Numbered from the stretch's first letter, positions 51,890 through 62,905 are shown. The stretch: DNA of 64,000 nucleotides from Prorocentrum cordatum (GCA_963575745.1 CAUYUJ010014260.1:647976-711975); one strand, 5' to 3'. The notes: generated by a model from the letters alone, not told the origin. Numbers and translations are program-made.

Positions 51890-52960
51890 AGTCCCACCCC
51901 CTGGTGTGAGTCGTTCGGGCCCCTCCTTGTGGTGTGAGTCGTTCGGCCTCTTCGTGGTGTGAGTCGTTCGGGCCCCTCGTCCTGGTGTGAGTCGTTCGGG
52001 CTCCTCGTGGGGCCTCTTGGGGGCCTCTTGGAGCCTCTTGGGGCCTCTTGGGGGCCTCTTGGGGGCCTCTTGGGGGCCTCTTGGGGGCCTCTTGGGGCCT
52101 CTTGGGGGGCCCCCTGGGGGGCCCCCTCTCGGGGTCGACGGCACGGGGCGGACCTCGGAGGGTCGGGGCCCCTCGTCCTCGCCCTCGTCGGCGGCACGGG
52201 GCGGACCTCGGGGGGAGGGGGGGGGGGCTCGGGGCACCCCTCGGGGCCCCCTCTGGGCCTCCCCCGTCCTCGTCGTCCTCGTCTCGTCTCGTCGTCGACG
52301 GCGACGGCACGTGGCGGACCTCGGGATGTGTCGGGGCCCCCCTCGCGGGCCCCCCTCGGGCCTCCCCCGTCCTCGTCGTCCTCGTGCTCGTCCTCGTCCT
52401 CGTCGACGGCACGGGGCGGACCTCGGGGGGGGGGGGGCGGGCCCCCCCTCGGGGCCCCCACTCGGGTCTCCCCCGTCCTCGTCGTCCTCGTCCTCGTCCT
52501 CGCCCTCGTCGACAGCACGGGGCGGACCTCGGAGGGGGTCGAGGCCCCCCCCCGAAGCACCCAAGACGCCCAAGAGCCCCCCTTGACTGCCAAGAGACCC
52601 CAGGACGCCCGAAGAGGCATCCAAAAGGCTTCCAACAGACATCCGAGAGACATTCAAGATGCTTCTGGCTATTCTGCTGGTCCTTGCCCTCCTCCTTCTT
52701 CTTCTTCTTCTCCTCCTCCTCCTCCTCCTCTTCCCCTCCTTTTCCTGCTTCTCCTCATTGTCCTCCTCGTCCTCCTTCTCCTCCTTGCTCGCCCCCCTCG
52801 TCCTCGCCCTTCCGACGACGACGATTCCTTCTCCATCCTCCCCCGCTTGGGGTATATGACAGCTTCCCTCGCACGTTTTTCTGCATGGTCCCCTTCCTTC
52901 TCCTCCTCCCCTCTTTCTGCCCGCACCTCCTCCTCCTCCTCCTCCTTCTCCTCGCCCTCC
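51890..52960 (-). repeat. Large inverted repeat, right arm
   Basis: The minus strand carries the left-arm blocks in mirror order: GGAAGCTGTCATATACCCCA (52868-52849), (GGA)n, AGCATCTTGAATGTCTCTCG (52661-), TTTTGGATGCCTCTTCGGGC, GAGGTCCGCCCCGTGC modules with (GACGAG)n (52130-52540), the CCAAGAGG array (52010-52110) and CGAACGACTCACACCA units (51903-52010). The last two are not next to the left arm but at 50036-50668, so the palindrome is nested and rearranged. Confidence 0.85.
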
Positions 52961-53164
52961 TCCTCTGAAAGAGTTAGTGGCAGTTATAAGTATCCCCTAA
53001 GGAACTTTCATATGCCACCCTAAGTAACTTAGTAAGTAACTTAGTAAACCCAGCTAAGTAGCAACGAGAAATAGGCTGAATGACTTGAGGTACTACCGCT
53101 AAGCTCAACTAACATAGGACGCGCCAGCCTCTACGCGGGGTCGCGCCAATGTAATATGTTATAA
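52961..53164. other. AT-rich spacer right of the arm
   Basis: TAAGTAACTTAGTAAGTAAC at 53020-53040 resembles, on the opposite strand, the TAAGTTACTTATGAAGTAAC at 45565. It is a possible outer continuation of the inverted repeat. No gene. Confidence 0.45.
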
Positions 53165-53250
53165 TATTGTCCAGCGGTTGGGATTTGGACCGTTGCGGCT
53201 TTCTCACCGCTTGGGATCTGAACCGTCCGACGGGGATCTGGAATCCGACC
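53165..53250 (+). repeat. GGGATCTGGACCGTCC repeat, copy 2
   Basis: Pairs with 44058-44155 in inverted orientation (see there). Followed at 53255-53400 by CCCAAGAGGGCC units of the satellite family. Confidence 0.8.
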
Positions 53251-53459
53251 CCAGCGCGCGGGCCAAGAGTGCCCCAAGAAGCCCGCAGGACGGCCCAAGA
53301 GGGCCTCGTGTCGCCGAAAGATCGTCCCAGCACGCTCAAATGTCTCCAAGAGGCCCAAGGGGCCTCCAAGAGGCCTCCCAAGAAGGCCCCGAGAGGCGAA
53401 AATTATCATCATACCTACCGGTGTGATCTCGCACTGCTTTATTTCGACCGACCGTGTGC

Positions 53460-53711
53460 CCATAATGCGGTCGTGCTGGTGGTTGTGCTGGCGGCCGTGC
53501 TGGTGGTCGTGGTTGGTGGACGTGCTGGTGGTCGTGCTGCTGGCCGTTCTGGTGGAGGTGCTGGCAGTCGTGCTGGTGGTCGTGCTGGTACTTGTGCTGG
53601 TGGTCGTGCTGGGAAGTGCTGGTGGTCGAGATGGTGGTCGTGCTGCTGGCTGGTCGTGCTGGTGGTCGTGCTGGTGGTCGTGCTGGGCTGGTGGTCGTGC
53701 TGGTGGTCGTG
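53460..53711 (+). repeat. GTGCTGGTGGTC 12-bp tandem repeat, truncated by the gap
   Basis: About twenty units of TGCTGGTGGTCG with GGCC, AGTG and GGCT variants. The array runs directly into the N stretch, so its true length is unknown. Confidence 0.95.
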
Positions 53712-53811
53712 NNNNNNNNNNNNNNNNNNNNNNNNNNNNNNNNNNNNNNNNNNNNNNNNNNNNNNNNNNNNNNNNNNNNNNNNNNNNNNNNNNNNNNNNN
53801 NNNNNNNNNNN
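53712..53811. other. Assembly gap of 100 N
   Basis: Exactly 100 N, a conventional scaffold-gap placeholder. The tandem array on the left and a 57-bp array on the right explain the break. The real distance is unknown. Confidence 0.99.
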
Positions 53812-54010
53812 CCCCCCCCGCTCCCTCCCTGCGCCCCCCTCCCCTTATTCCGACCGACCGTGGGCCACACCCTCCGCTCCCCCCTTGCGCCCCCCTCCGC
53901 TTATTCCAACCGACCGTGGGCCCCCCCCCGCTCCCCCCTTGCGCCCCCGTCCCCTTCTTCCGCCCGACCGTGGGCCACTCCCCCCGCTCCTCTTCTGCGC
54001 CCCTCTCCCC
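53812..54010 (+). repeat. ~57-bp tandem repeat right of the gap
   Basis: Units contain CTTATTCCGACCGACCGTGG, GCCACACCCTCCGCTCCCCC and TTGCGCCCCC. Three full units and a partial one can be seen, the last passing into TTGGGCCGTCTTGG satellite. Confidence 0.9.
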
Positions 54011-54455
54011 TTATTCTGGGCCGTCTTGGGTGCATTTTGGGCCGTTTTGGAGGCATTTTGGTGCCATGTTGGCCGTCTTGGAAGCCATCTTGGAGGCACT
54101 TGGAGGCCATCTTGGCCGTTTTGGAGGCAATCTTAGCCATCTTGGAGGCCTCTTGGCCCGTGTTGAGGCCCTCTTGGGACCGTCTTGGAGGCCTCTTGGG
54201 CCGTCATGGGGCCATCTTGGGGGCCTCTTGGGCAATTTTGGGGCGATCTTGGGGGCCTCTTGGGCCGTCTTGGACCGTCGGAAAGCCGAAAAGGCGCAAA
54301 TGACCAAGTCCTTCCCGAACCCAAAGAAAATCAATGATTTTGGCATCTTCGGGCCCTCCTAGACGACCTCTTGATGGCCTCTTGGGCTGTCTTGGAGGCC
54401 TCTTTGGAGCCTCTTGGACCGTCTTGGGCCTCTGGGACCCTTCCGAGGCGACCCC
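54010..54455 (+). repeat. CTTGGG satellite block, + orientation
   Basis: GGCCGTCTTGGAGGC and GGGGGCCTCTTGGGC sub-repeats with the linker CGTCGGAAAGCCGAAAAGGC and CAATGATTTTGGCATCTTCG (54260-54350). Same orientation as 16905-18150 and opposite to the blocks that follow at 55 kb. Confidence 0.9.
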
Positions 54456-55055
54456 GGCGGACAGGCCAGGCGGCCGGGAAGCTCGCCGCCGCCCGCCGCT
54501 CGGTGAGCGAGCCTCGGGCCCGAGGCGAGGATGAGTTGCCTGGGCCAGCCTCGGGTCGGAGGCGAGGACGGTGAGGCGGAGGAGGAAGCGGAGGGGGAGG
54601 GGGAGGAGGCGGAGGTGGAGGGGGAGGAGGAGGACGAGAAGGAGGAGGACGAGGACGCAGCGTGCCCGGCCGCATGCCGACGGCGAGGGCGACTCCGCCG
54701 CCACGCGCCGCACCGCCCCAGAAGGTGGAGAGAGGGGGAGGACAAGGAGGAGGTCGAGAACCAGGAGGAGGAAGAGAGGCGGGACAGGAGAAAGTGGAGG
54801 TGAGGAGGGGGAGAAGGAGGACGAGACAGAGGACAAGCGACCTTCCTCCATACCCAAACTGACATGCTTCTAGCCGCCCCTTCCCGTCTTCGAATCTGTC
54901 CCCTGCCAGCGTGTCGCAGCAATTGCGGCACGCTTCCCGGCGCCTGCCAAGGACTGCCTCCCTCGCGATCCCTGGTTTTCTCCATCTCCCATGGACCCAC
55001 ATCGTCATTGTATGATCCTTGGCACGCGTGCCCCTTGTTAATTTGCCCGGAACGT
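54456..55055. other. Unclassified, purine-rich
   Basis: GGAGG-rich sequence 54560-54850, mixed on both sides. No exon could be supported. Confidence 0.45.
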
Positions 55056-56690
55056 GTTAAAGGATTTGGGCGTTCTCGCCGTCTTAGCTTCCCGACGCTC
55101 TAAGATGGCCCCCGCGGCCCCCAAGATGGCTCCAAGACTGCCCAAGAGGGCCCCAAGACTACCAAAGAGGAGCCAAGACGGCCCAAGAGGGCTCAAAGAC
55201 AGCTCCAATCGGGGGCCAGATGGGGAACCCGAAATGACACTTCGAGACCTCGACCCCGAGGGGCCACCAGGAGGCCACAAGAGGCCCCCAAGAGGCCCCC
55301 TTGAGGCCCCGTAGAGGCCCACAAGAGACCCCAAGAGCCCCCCAAGAGTTCCCCATAGGCCCCCATGCTGCCACTAAGGGGCTCCAGAGAGCACTCCGAC
55401 GAGACCCCAAGAAGCACCCCGTAGGAACTCTGACCCACAACATAGGCACAGCGGCGGGATGGGCCGAAGGCCCTTCGATGATCCGCCGCCCCCTGTTGGC
55501 TTGCCACAGGGGAGCCTGGCGTGGTCCCTTTCCAAAAGAACTCCCCCTGGGGCTTCGGCCCAGCGCGCCAGCCACCCGAAAGAGACCATACACGAGCACA
55601 CGATCCGCAAAACATCTCCAAGACGATCAAGATGGCCTCTGAGATGGTCACGTTGGCCCAAGATGGCCTCCAAGATGGTCCAAGATGGCCTCCAAGACGG
55701 CCCCAGAGAGTCCAAGATGCCTCCAAGTCCGCCCAAAAGGCCCCCAAGACGGCCCAAGCCCAAGATGGCCTCAAGATGACCCAAGACGGCCCAAGAGGCC
55801 CCCAAAAGGCCTCCAACATTACCCCAGAACCGCCCAAGAGGCCTCCAACACGGCCCCTAGAGGGCCCAACGACGGCTCAAGAGGCCCCCAAGAGGCCCCC
55901 AAAGAGGTCCAAGACGGCCCAAGAGGCCTCCAAGAGGTCCTCCAAGAAGACCCGAAGAGGCCAACAACATTGATGCTCCAACAGTGTCGGAACATGTTGG
56001 CATTTGCTTTTGTTCTGCCTTCCGACGGCCCGAGACAGTCCAGCCCTAAGGCGACCCAAGAGGCCTCCAAGATGGCCCCAGCACCGCCCAAGAGGCCCCC
56101 CAAACGGCCCAAGAGGGCCCCAAGACGGTCAAGAGGCCCCCAAGAGGCCCCCAAGAGGCCCCCAAGAGGCCCCCAAGAGGTCCAAGACGGCCCAAGAGTC
56201 CTCCAAGAGGTCTTCCAGGAAGACCCGAAGAGACCAACAGTATTGATTGTTCATCGGTGTTTGAAGGATTGTGGTTGGCATGTGTGTGTTTTCGGCCTTC
56301 CGACGGCCCGAGACGGCCCAAGAGCCCCAAGATCGCCCAAAAGGCATCCAAGATGGCCCCAGAACGAACGGCCACGGGGCCCCCAAGACGGCCCCAAGAG
56401 GGCCCCAAGACGGCCCAAGAGGCCTCCAAGACGCCCAAGATGGCCTCCAAGACGGCCCTGGAGCACCCCCAGGAGGGCCCCAAGTCGGCCCAGAGAGGTC
56501 CCCAAGACGGCTTCCAACGGTGTCAGACGGGCCAGGAACGCCCCAAGATGGCCAAAGAGGCCCCCGAGAAGCCCCCAAAGACCCCCAAGAGACCCAAGGA
56601 GGCCCCCAATATGCGTCCAAAAGGCTCCCAGGAAGCTCCCAGGAGGCCCCAAGAGTGTCCCCAGAGGCTCCCAAAATGCCCCCTCCTCCT
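55056..56690 (-). repeat. CCAAGAGG satellite, several higher-order units
   Basis: Blocks of GGCCCCCAAGAGGCC and CAAGACGGCCC broken by AT-richer linkers at 55060-55100, 55595-55640, 55970-56040 and 56235-56310. Linkers share TTCCGACGGCCCGAGAC and ACAKTATTGATTGTTCATC-like parts. The terminal module GACCCACAACATAGGCACAG stands at 55432. Strong triplet-like order gives long Pro/Arg/Lys frames on one strand that are not genes. Confidence 0.9.
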
Positions 56691-57830
56691 CCTCCTCCTC
56701 TTCCTCCTCCTGATCTCCCCCGCCATCCTCCCCCAAGTGTTCCCGAAGGGTTTCCACAACGGCTGGGGGAACACATGGTCCGCTAACTTGGCAGAGCTCT
56801 TGCCACAACGCTCGGCCACATGGACCATTCCAAAAGGCAAGGGGCGGCGTTGCCGTAGGCGTCTTCGATAAGGTGCGCTGCCCCATGGCAGATGTTCAGT
56901 CCTTTTTTCAAGCTGAAACGATTGGACCGATTCTCGCCCGCGCAAGGCGGCACTGACTCCAGAATCGACACGCTCAATGCTTTCAAGAACGGGGAGATGG
57001 CATTTCATAGAACACGGCGCACAACAGAAAACTGGCATCACGAAATGATGTGGGTCCAACCGCTCGCCTCCAGATTGCTTGTTAGCGAGATCCCAGCAGT
57101 GCTGAATATTATGAAGGTAGCTGGCCATTGAAAACCAAAGTCTTGAAGCCTGTCGTGGGCAATGTTCTTTGCTGTTGCGGCAGCATGCATGGATGAGCAG
57201 GCCGAACACCACTTTGAATGCTGTGCCGGTGCCGCGTAGGTGCCGCGTAATCATTTCGGTCGCCCTGAATGGGAGCAGCGACAACGGAGGGGAAATAGGA
57301 CGAATAATGGGGAGCGAGGGAGAAATATAATTCAAGGGAGCAGCACTCAGAGCCATGGACGCCTGCAGACCAAAGACAAGAAGACGGACAAGTCGTCGAC
57401 ACCTGGCTCAAAGGGGCTCTTGCCGCACAAATCCGCCAGCGTGCCGTAGGCACTTGGCCGGGTGCCGTCAGGTCCTCCTCCTCCTCCTCCGCCTCCTCCG
57501 CCTCCTCCGCCTCCTCCGCCTCCTCCTCCTCCTCGTCCTCCTCCTCCTCCTCCTCCTCCTCCTCCTCCTCAGTCCTGCGCGCGCGCTCAGGTTCTGCATG
57601 CCTTGGTGCCTCAGCGTTCGGCGGGGCAGGGGGGGCGTGCCCGAATGAAAGGGAGCTGCGTGCTTGGACGCCAACGCATTCGTCGCCGGAGGCGTGAATG
57701 GGTGCTGGGACTCGGGCGAAGGGTGCACCACTACTCATAAGCAAACGCGCAATTACGCAATGAATCCCCCCCCCCCCTCTCGTTGCTGTCCCTCCCGCCC
57801 CCCGAGAGAGCCCCGCGACGGCTCTGGAGG
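56690..57830. other. Gene-poor stretch with (TCC)n
   Basis: Mixed sequence 56740-57470 and a (CTC)n tract at 57474-57572. The minus frame over 56523-57356 has ordinary composition in places (HHFVMPVFCCAPCSMKCHLP) but no domain, and runs through satellite at its end. Not called. Confidence 0.5.
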
Positions 57831-58760
57831 GCTGCCTTGACCGCCCAAGACGGCTCAAGAGGCGTCCGAGATGACACCCGAGTCCGCCAGCAGGCCCCCA
57901 AGAGGCTCCCAGAGGCAAAGGCCCCAGACGCGCCTCCTAGAGGCCTACGAGAGGCCCCCCAAGAGACCCTGCGCACTGTTAATCCAGGAGGCTCCTGACC
58001 CATGACCCACGCACGATTGCGGGATGGGCGGAAGGCCACCAGACCCGCCGTCGCCCCTGGCTTGCCGCAGGGGTAGACGACGCGCTAAACTTCCGAATGG
58101 TGCGGGTCCTTCTTGAAGGGCTCCCAATGGGATCTCGGCCGATCGCGCCATCCGCGCCGAAAAGGAGGCGCCCATCGGCTTTCTCGCCTAAAATGGTCGC
58201 ACTGTGGCTTCCAAGATGGCTAAGATGGCCTCCAAGACAGTCAAGATGGCTCCCAGGGCCCAAGATGGCCCCAATATGCTTCCAAGCCTACATCAGACGG
58301 ACCCACGACGGCACAAGATGGCATCCAGACGGCCAGAGGGGCCACCAAGACGCCCCATGGCCCAAGAGGGCTCCAAGAGGACCTCCAGGAGGCCAAACTC
58401 ATTGATGTCCTTGTAGTTGTTTCAGTGCTAGTAGCATTCTCGATGTTCGAACTTCCGGCGCTCCAAGACAGCTCCATAGACGCGAAGATCGTTCCCAAAT
58501 GCCCCCAAAAGGCCCCCAAGGGGTTCCCAAGACGGGTCAAGAGGACCCAAATACGGCCCCATGAACCTTCAAGTCGGTTCTAGGGTGTCCAAGCAGGGAC
58601 CCGCGACTGCCCAGAGAAGGCCACAAAACGGCCTCCGAAGGCCAAGAGGCACCGTAGAGGCTTCCTGAAGCCCCAACAGGCTCCCAGAACGCCCAAGGAG
58701 GCCCCCAAGAGGTCCCCCAGAGGCTCTCAGCGAACCATGAGGAAACCACAGGACGGCCTC
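57831..58760 (-). repeat. CCAAGAGG satellite, last blocks with terminal module
   Basis: Units at 57840-57990, terminal module GACCCATGACCCACGCACGA (57997) with GCGGGATGGGCGGAAGGCC, unique-looking sequence to 58190, then further CCAAGATGGC and CCAAGAGG units to 58740 with the linker TTCGAACTTCCGGCGCTCC (58448). The module plus its 150-bp downstream flank is shared with 55432-55580. Confidence 0.85.
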
Positions 58761-58871
58761 GAGAAGCATCCTCCTTTTCCTCCTCCTCCTGCTCCTCCTC
58801 CTCCTGCTCCTCCTCATCTTCCTCCTCCTCCCCCTCTTCCTCCTCCACCTCCTCCTCCTCTTCCTCTCAAG

Positions 58872-59091
58872 TGACGGCCGAAGTTATCGAAGACTTTTCA
58901 AGTGTGAACCCGTGCGCCCAAGAGCTCTTCGGAACCTGAATGGTTATGGAACGAGGCGCGTCAGCGGCGGCAGCTGGCTATCGGGGCCTCCTCCGGCCCG
59001 ACGCACATCGCTAGGCCCTCGGGCCTAACTACATTAGGGGCCCGCCAGGGCCAACATGGAAAAGAGAGGACGATCGTAGTGCATGTCAACA
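58872..59091 (-). mobile_element. Putative 3' LTR of the copia element
   Basis: On the minus strand the block starts TGTTGACATGCACTACGATC directly after the purine-rich GATCGGGGACGGG and ends near GGCCGTCA at 58872, so 220 bp with TG...CA ends. It contains the palindromic GGCCCGAGGGCC and several GGCCC hairpins. The left boundary is well placed by the polypurine tract. The right boundary is a guess, because the partner LTR lies outside the window. Confidence 0.55.
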
Positions 59092-59104
59092 CCCGTCCCC
59101 GATC
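59092..59104 (-). promoter_or_regulatory. Polypurine tract of the copia element
   Basis: GATCGGGGACGGG on the minus strand, immediately upstream of TGTTGACA. A purine run at this place is the plus-strand primer site of LTR retrotransposons. Confidence 0.6.
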
Positions 59105-59368
59105 GTCTAGCTACATTAGCTAGCCGCACGGCCAGTAACACATGGATTGCTGCCGCCTGCAATCACATTCGCCGTTCCGCTCATCTGGCGGCTCCGTCGG
59201 CCCCCTGCCTGGTAGCTCCTGCCCCCGAAGGTCGCGAGGGCTTTGCACTCGTCGTCGCTCCTGGAACCCATCTTGATCGCAGCGTCGTCTTCCTCCAGGT
59301 TGCCCTTAACTTGCTTCCTGCACTTCTCGTCGGCACGCCTGTGCTCGCATCGCTGATCACATTCTTGG

Positions 59369-60150
59369 TCAATGCGGCCTGGGCCCGGCACTGACCTCCA
59401 CGCTCGGGAACCCATTCAGCAACGCGTCCGTCAAGTAGCCTCTCTCGGCGTCCAGTTTCGCCAGCGCGTCGGCCAGCTGCACCAATGTGTCGCACCACTC
59501 CAAGTCAACTCCATCTTGGGACAATAGCTCACGAAGCGCCGCGATGACCACCCGAACTCGGCGATCTGCAACTTGCCCTGCATCTGCGCGGAGATGCGGA
59601 ACCAAACTGTTGGCATCGTCGTACCACTTCACCGGTATCAAGCTCCCCACGTCCTCCACAAGGTCGCCCAGCGGTTGGTTTGGAGCGCTCATATCGTAAT
59701 GCAATGCTCTGATCCACTCCAGCGCCTCAGCTCCTTCCGCGAGTCCGTGGGACTCGGCTTCCATGGGCGCCGTGCGCGCCCTCTTGATGCGCGAGCTGCC
59801 CCAGCCCAGGATATGCGCTGGCCCCTTCTTGTAATCGAACAGGCCGTCGTCCGTCAGCAAGCACACGAACCCGAGCTGCGATCTCACCTTCTCCCCGAGC
59901 TCCCCGAAGGCACTGTCGCCCACGATGTTGAGGCTGCTGTCCGCGAACACGACTCCGCGGAAATCTCCATCGTCATATAGCACGTCGCTCCGGAAGAGTA
60001 TGTATGTGTCGCGCGTCTCCTTGCAGTACTTCACGAGCTTGTTCCTCTCCGCCAGGTGCTGCACCGAGTGGTTCTTGTACTGCGCCAGTCAGCTGTAGCC
60101 GAAGGAGACGTCCATCCGCAGCTGCCAAGACAGCCAAGCGAACCAATCAT
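59369..60150 (-). pseudogene. Copia RNase H and end of the connection domain
   Basis: The minus frame from 60064 to a stop at 59369 (231 residues) holds the RNase H: VVFADSSLNIVGDSAFGE with the first catalytic Asp, APMEAESHGLAEGAEALEW with the Glu, KWYDDANSLVPHL with a further Asp, and LVQLADALAKLDAERGYLTD matching the usual QLADxLTK end. Upstream the frame is interrupted by TGA at 60089-60091 within GYS*LAQYKNHSVQHL, the position of the conserved tract between reverse transcriptase and RNase H. RNase H degrades the RNA of the RNA-DNA hybrid during reverse transcription. Domain otherwise well preserved. Confidence 0.85.
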
Positions 60151-61280
60151 CGACTCGGCGTAGCTCTTCTCCTCGTCCGCAGCCAAAGCCTTGACCTGCT
60201 TCGCGCGGGCTGGCAGTAGCTCGAGGCCCTCCATTGCGCCCGCGAAATTGGCCATGCGGATCTTGATAGAGAAATCCGAAGCCTCGTCCACGTCCTTCCC
60301 CCGCAGTATCTGAATGTTGGCTTCTCTTCCGTCAGCAATAACACATTCTTCAGCTCGTCGGTCGCACCCTTGAACGGCTTGCTCTCCGGGTGTCCAGTCG
60401 CGAAAAGGTCGTCTACATAAGTGCGGACAAGGCCGACCAGCTTCCCGCTCTCGGAGAGTAGAAAGAAGGCGCGCTCCAAGCGGCTCTCTTGCCACGAACT
60501 GCCGCGTAGAACCCTGCGTAGCTTACTCCGCAACTTCCCCCCAGCGTCCTCGGCGCCGTAGATCGCGACGCGGCAGATAAACAGCGATCCTTCCTGCGCG
60601 CCAGGTGGCAAGGGGAGGGTGGACGTAGCGCCAGCTTCTGGTCGACGCCGCCACCTTGAAGGTAGGCGTTCGTCGCATCAAGCTTGGAGGGTGGCCAGTG
60701 CTTCCGCGCCGCAGCGCTGCAGATCGGGTGGAAGAGCAAGGGCGAAGAGGTCAGGGAACTCGTTCGCACGTGCACCGACTCATAACAACCGGCCGCCACC
60801 AGTCTCGACTTCGCCTTCATCCCAAGTTTCGGGTAAAACTCGTTCTTGTTGGCAGGTGCCCACCTCGATGGGACGGGCTTGACCTCCTCGAGAATCTCTT
60901 TCGCGTCGTCGCCCGAGACCACGGTGGCAGCCTTGAAATTCCTCCAGTTGCCCCACTCCTTGGCCATGCTCGCGTCGAACAGGGCCCTGTCCGCCCCGCT
61001 GAGCCTCGCGAGGATCAACTCCTTGCTCCGAGACCTCCCCGTCAGCCATGCGTAGCTGACCCACGCGCGGTAGAAGTCGTCCGTAGCGTTCTCGGCAAGC
61101 AAAGTGCCACCAGCGATGGGGCCCGGCCTAGAACGCCTCGAAGTGCTTCTCTGAGGGCCATGGGCAGGCAAATCGCCCTGGTCTTCGGGCTCGAGTGGGT
61201 CAATCGGAACGGCAAGATGGTCAACGATTCCGTCCTCAATGTTCGCAGCGAAAAGAAGTATCACCATCATCAGCATCACG
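60151..61280 (-). pseudogene. Copia reverse transcriptase (frame-broken)
   Basis: Segments in different minus frames line up with a copia reverse transcriptase. The linker has MAKEWGNWRNFKAATVVSGD. The start has VPSRWAPANKNEFYPKLGMK and AKSRLVAAGCYESV (usual KARLVAxG). Palm motif A reads SKLDATNAYLQG. After a frameshift comes LERAFFLLSESGKLVGLVR with the catalytic YVDD at 60408-60419 (TYVDDLFATGH). It ends near TFRYCGG and FAGAMEGLELLPARAKQVKA. YVDD itself is intact but at least two frame changes separate it from motif A, so no full-length product can be made. Confidence 0.85.
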
Positions 61281-61985
61281 TTCAGTCGTCATTTCTTGCT
61301 CAGGACGCCTTTCATGGGCTGGCTCAAACTCCTGGGCCTCTCCTCCACGGCCTGGGTCCTATGGCGCAAGGTCCTCGCCGGGATGCACCTCCGACGGGCC
61401 CGTGCTCGGGCCGGGAGGGCGCGGCTGAGCCTCCTCCGACTGGTCGCGGTGGATGCTCTGGTCTCGCGCCCCGTCAATCGCGGGCTGCGTACTCGGCGCT
61501 AGCCGCGAGGCCGTAGCGGTAGCATGTGGCACCGAGGGTGAACGCACTGGTCGCGAATCATCCGCAGGGGGCTCCAGGGCTCCTTCTTCAAGGCCTGCAC
61601 GACGAACGTCCAGAAATACCCTGGGTCCTCTCGGAAGAGCTGCTCCCCGCTGATCAACCGGCATACGGTCCCAGGTGATGTGCTCGCCCTCCGTCGCGAA
61701 TCTCAACTGCTCCGGCCTCGCAGAATCGCGCCGCCTCCATGCCGTAGCCAGATCGCGCGAGGGCTGCCCTGAGCGGCTGCTGGCCGCAAGGTTGCCTCGA
61801 ACCCGTGCGCCATCTTGTCGGGGCCCTGGAAGTCGCGCTCGATCGCGCGATGCCGACCCACCGATGGGATAAACCAGGTGCTCTCCTGGCCGGACATGTG
61901 TGCGTCTGAAATGCACGTGCGACCCCGCCGGGCATGGCCCCCTCGAAGGCGTCGATATCGCCAGCTTCGCTCTCCCCACGCGGTT
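61281..61985 (-). pseudogene. Copia linker between integrase and reverse transcriptase
   Basis: A partly decayed stretch. Recognisable pieces include HVRPGEHLVYPIGG, at the place where copia polyproteins have a PGQxVxxWR-like chromodomain-related motif, and EQLRFATEGEHITWDRMPVD. The frames change repeatedly. Pro/Arg/Ser-rich parts are typical of this variable linker. Confidence 0.6.
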
Positions 61986-62650
61986 GTCGTTATCCTTGCT
62001 CACAAGGCGACCCTGGCGGACTCGCGCCACAGCAGCGCGGCTGCCATTGCGGACTCTGGGGCGAGCGCGGCCTCGTGGACGTTCAGCTTCTCCGACCCGC
62101 CATCCTGTAGGACGGATCCTGGAATGCGTAGTCCGCGATTCCCGAGCACCGACTTCGCTGGCGAATAGCCGTCGTAGAGCACCGACACGTTGCGAACCTG
62201 GTTGGCCACCGCGCACACGGTCCTCAGGTCCTTATCCTTCGTGATCTGTGCGTCCTGCACCACTCGATGGAACGCCCCCTTCCAGATGCCTCCCATCCGC
62301 TCGACGCGGCCCATCTGCTCGTGAGCCTCCAACGCCACATTCTCTGTCTCGACCCCGTTCTCGAACATGTGGGCAAATAGCTCCTGGTCAAACACCATGC
62401 CGGGGTCGACGAAGATGGACTCCGGCAGTCCGGCCCAGCTGGCCCAGATCGGCGAGAAATGTGTCCAGCGCGACCTTCGCCGAGGGCGCGAAGGTGCCCT
62501 TGCGCAGGTGCCAGACCACCTGGAACCGCTTGCCGTCGCACATGATGTTCAGGAGCGCGCGGGCATTGCCTTCGGCGTCGTGGGCGAACAGGGCATCCAG
62601 CAACACGTGGAAATTGAACTGATAGCGCCCCGGCATCCTCACCGGGCGGA
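61986..62650 (-). pseudogene. Copia integrase core (frame-broken)
   Basis: First part: RYQFNFHVLLDALFAHDAEG and NARALLNIMCDGKRFQVVWH, where LLDALF holds the first acidic residue and the rest matches the strand with LNIVD. Second part, in another frame: DPGMVFDQELFAHMFENGVE, NVALEAHEQMGRVERMGGIW with the catalytic Glu at 62300-62302, and SVLYDGYSPAKSVLGNRGLR, the usual GxSPxxWVLG segment. Integrase joins the DNA copy to the genome. The middle Asp (DPGMVFD context) is present. A frameshift lies near 62400. Confidence 0.85.
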
Positions 62651-62822
62651 CGTGCTTCGCCCTGATCATGTCGCTGCAGGCGTCGCATCTGAAATCCCAC
62701 GCGGCCTCGATGGCCCCCGAGCGGCGCAGGCACCGCGCCAATGTCACATTCGTACGGTGGCCGAAGTTCACGCGCAGGTTGCGAATATCTCGCCTGGCGC
62801 AGAGGTCGAAGGAGAGCCACCG
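62651..62822 (-). pseudogene. Copia pre-integrase zinc finger, damaged
   Basis: The minus strand reads LRVNFGHRTNVTLARCLRRS, GAIEAAWDFRCDACSDMIRA. The pattern is the H-x3-H...C-x2-C finger that precedes copia integrases, but the first His is Arg here (LRVNFGH instead of LHxNxGH) and the usual Pro after GH is Arg. The two Cys are intact. Confidence 0.75.
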
Positions 62823-62850
62823 TGCGCGCCTCTCCCTCTCTCTCTCTCTA

Positions 62851-62905
<55 letters not shown>

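Noticed and set aside
51255-51890. A 211-codon acidic plus-strand frame resembling an Asp/Glu-rich protein.
   Set aside because: Pure (GAC)n/(GGA)n tract, with no sequence outside low complexity.
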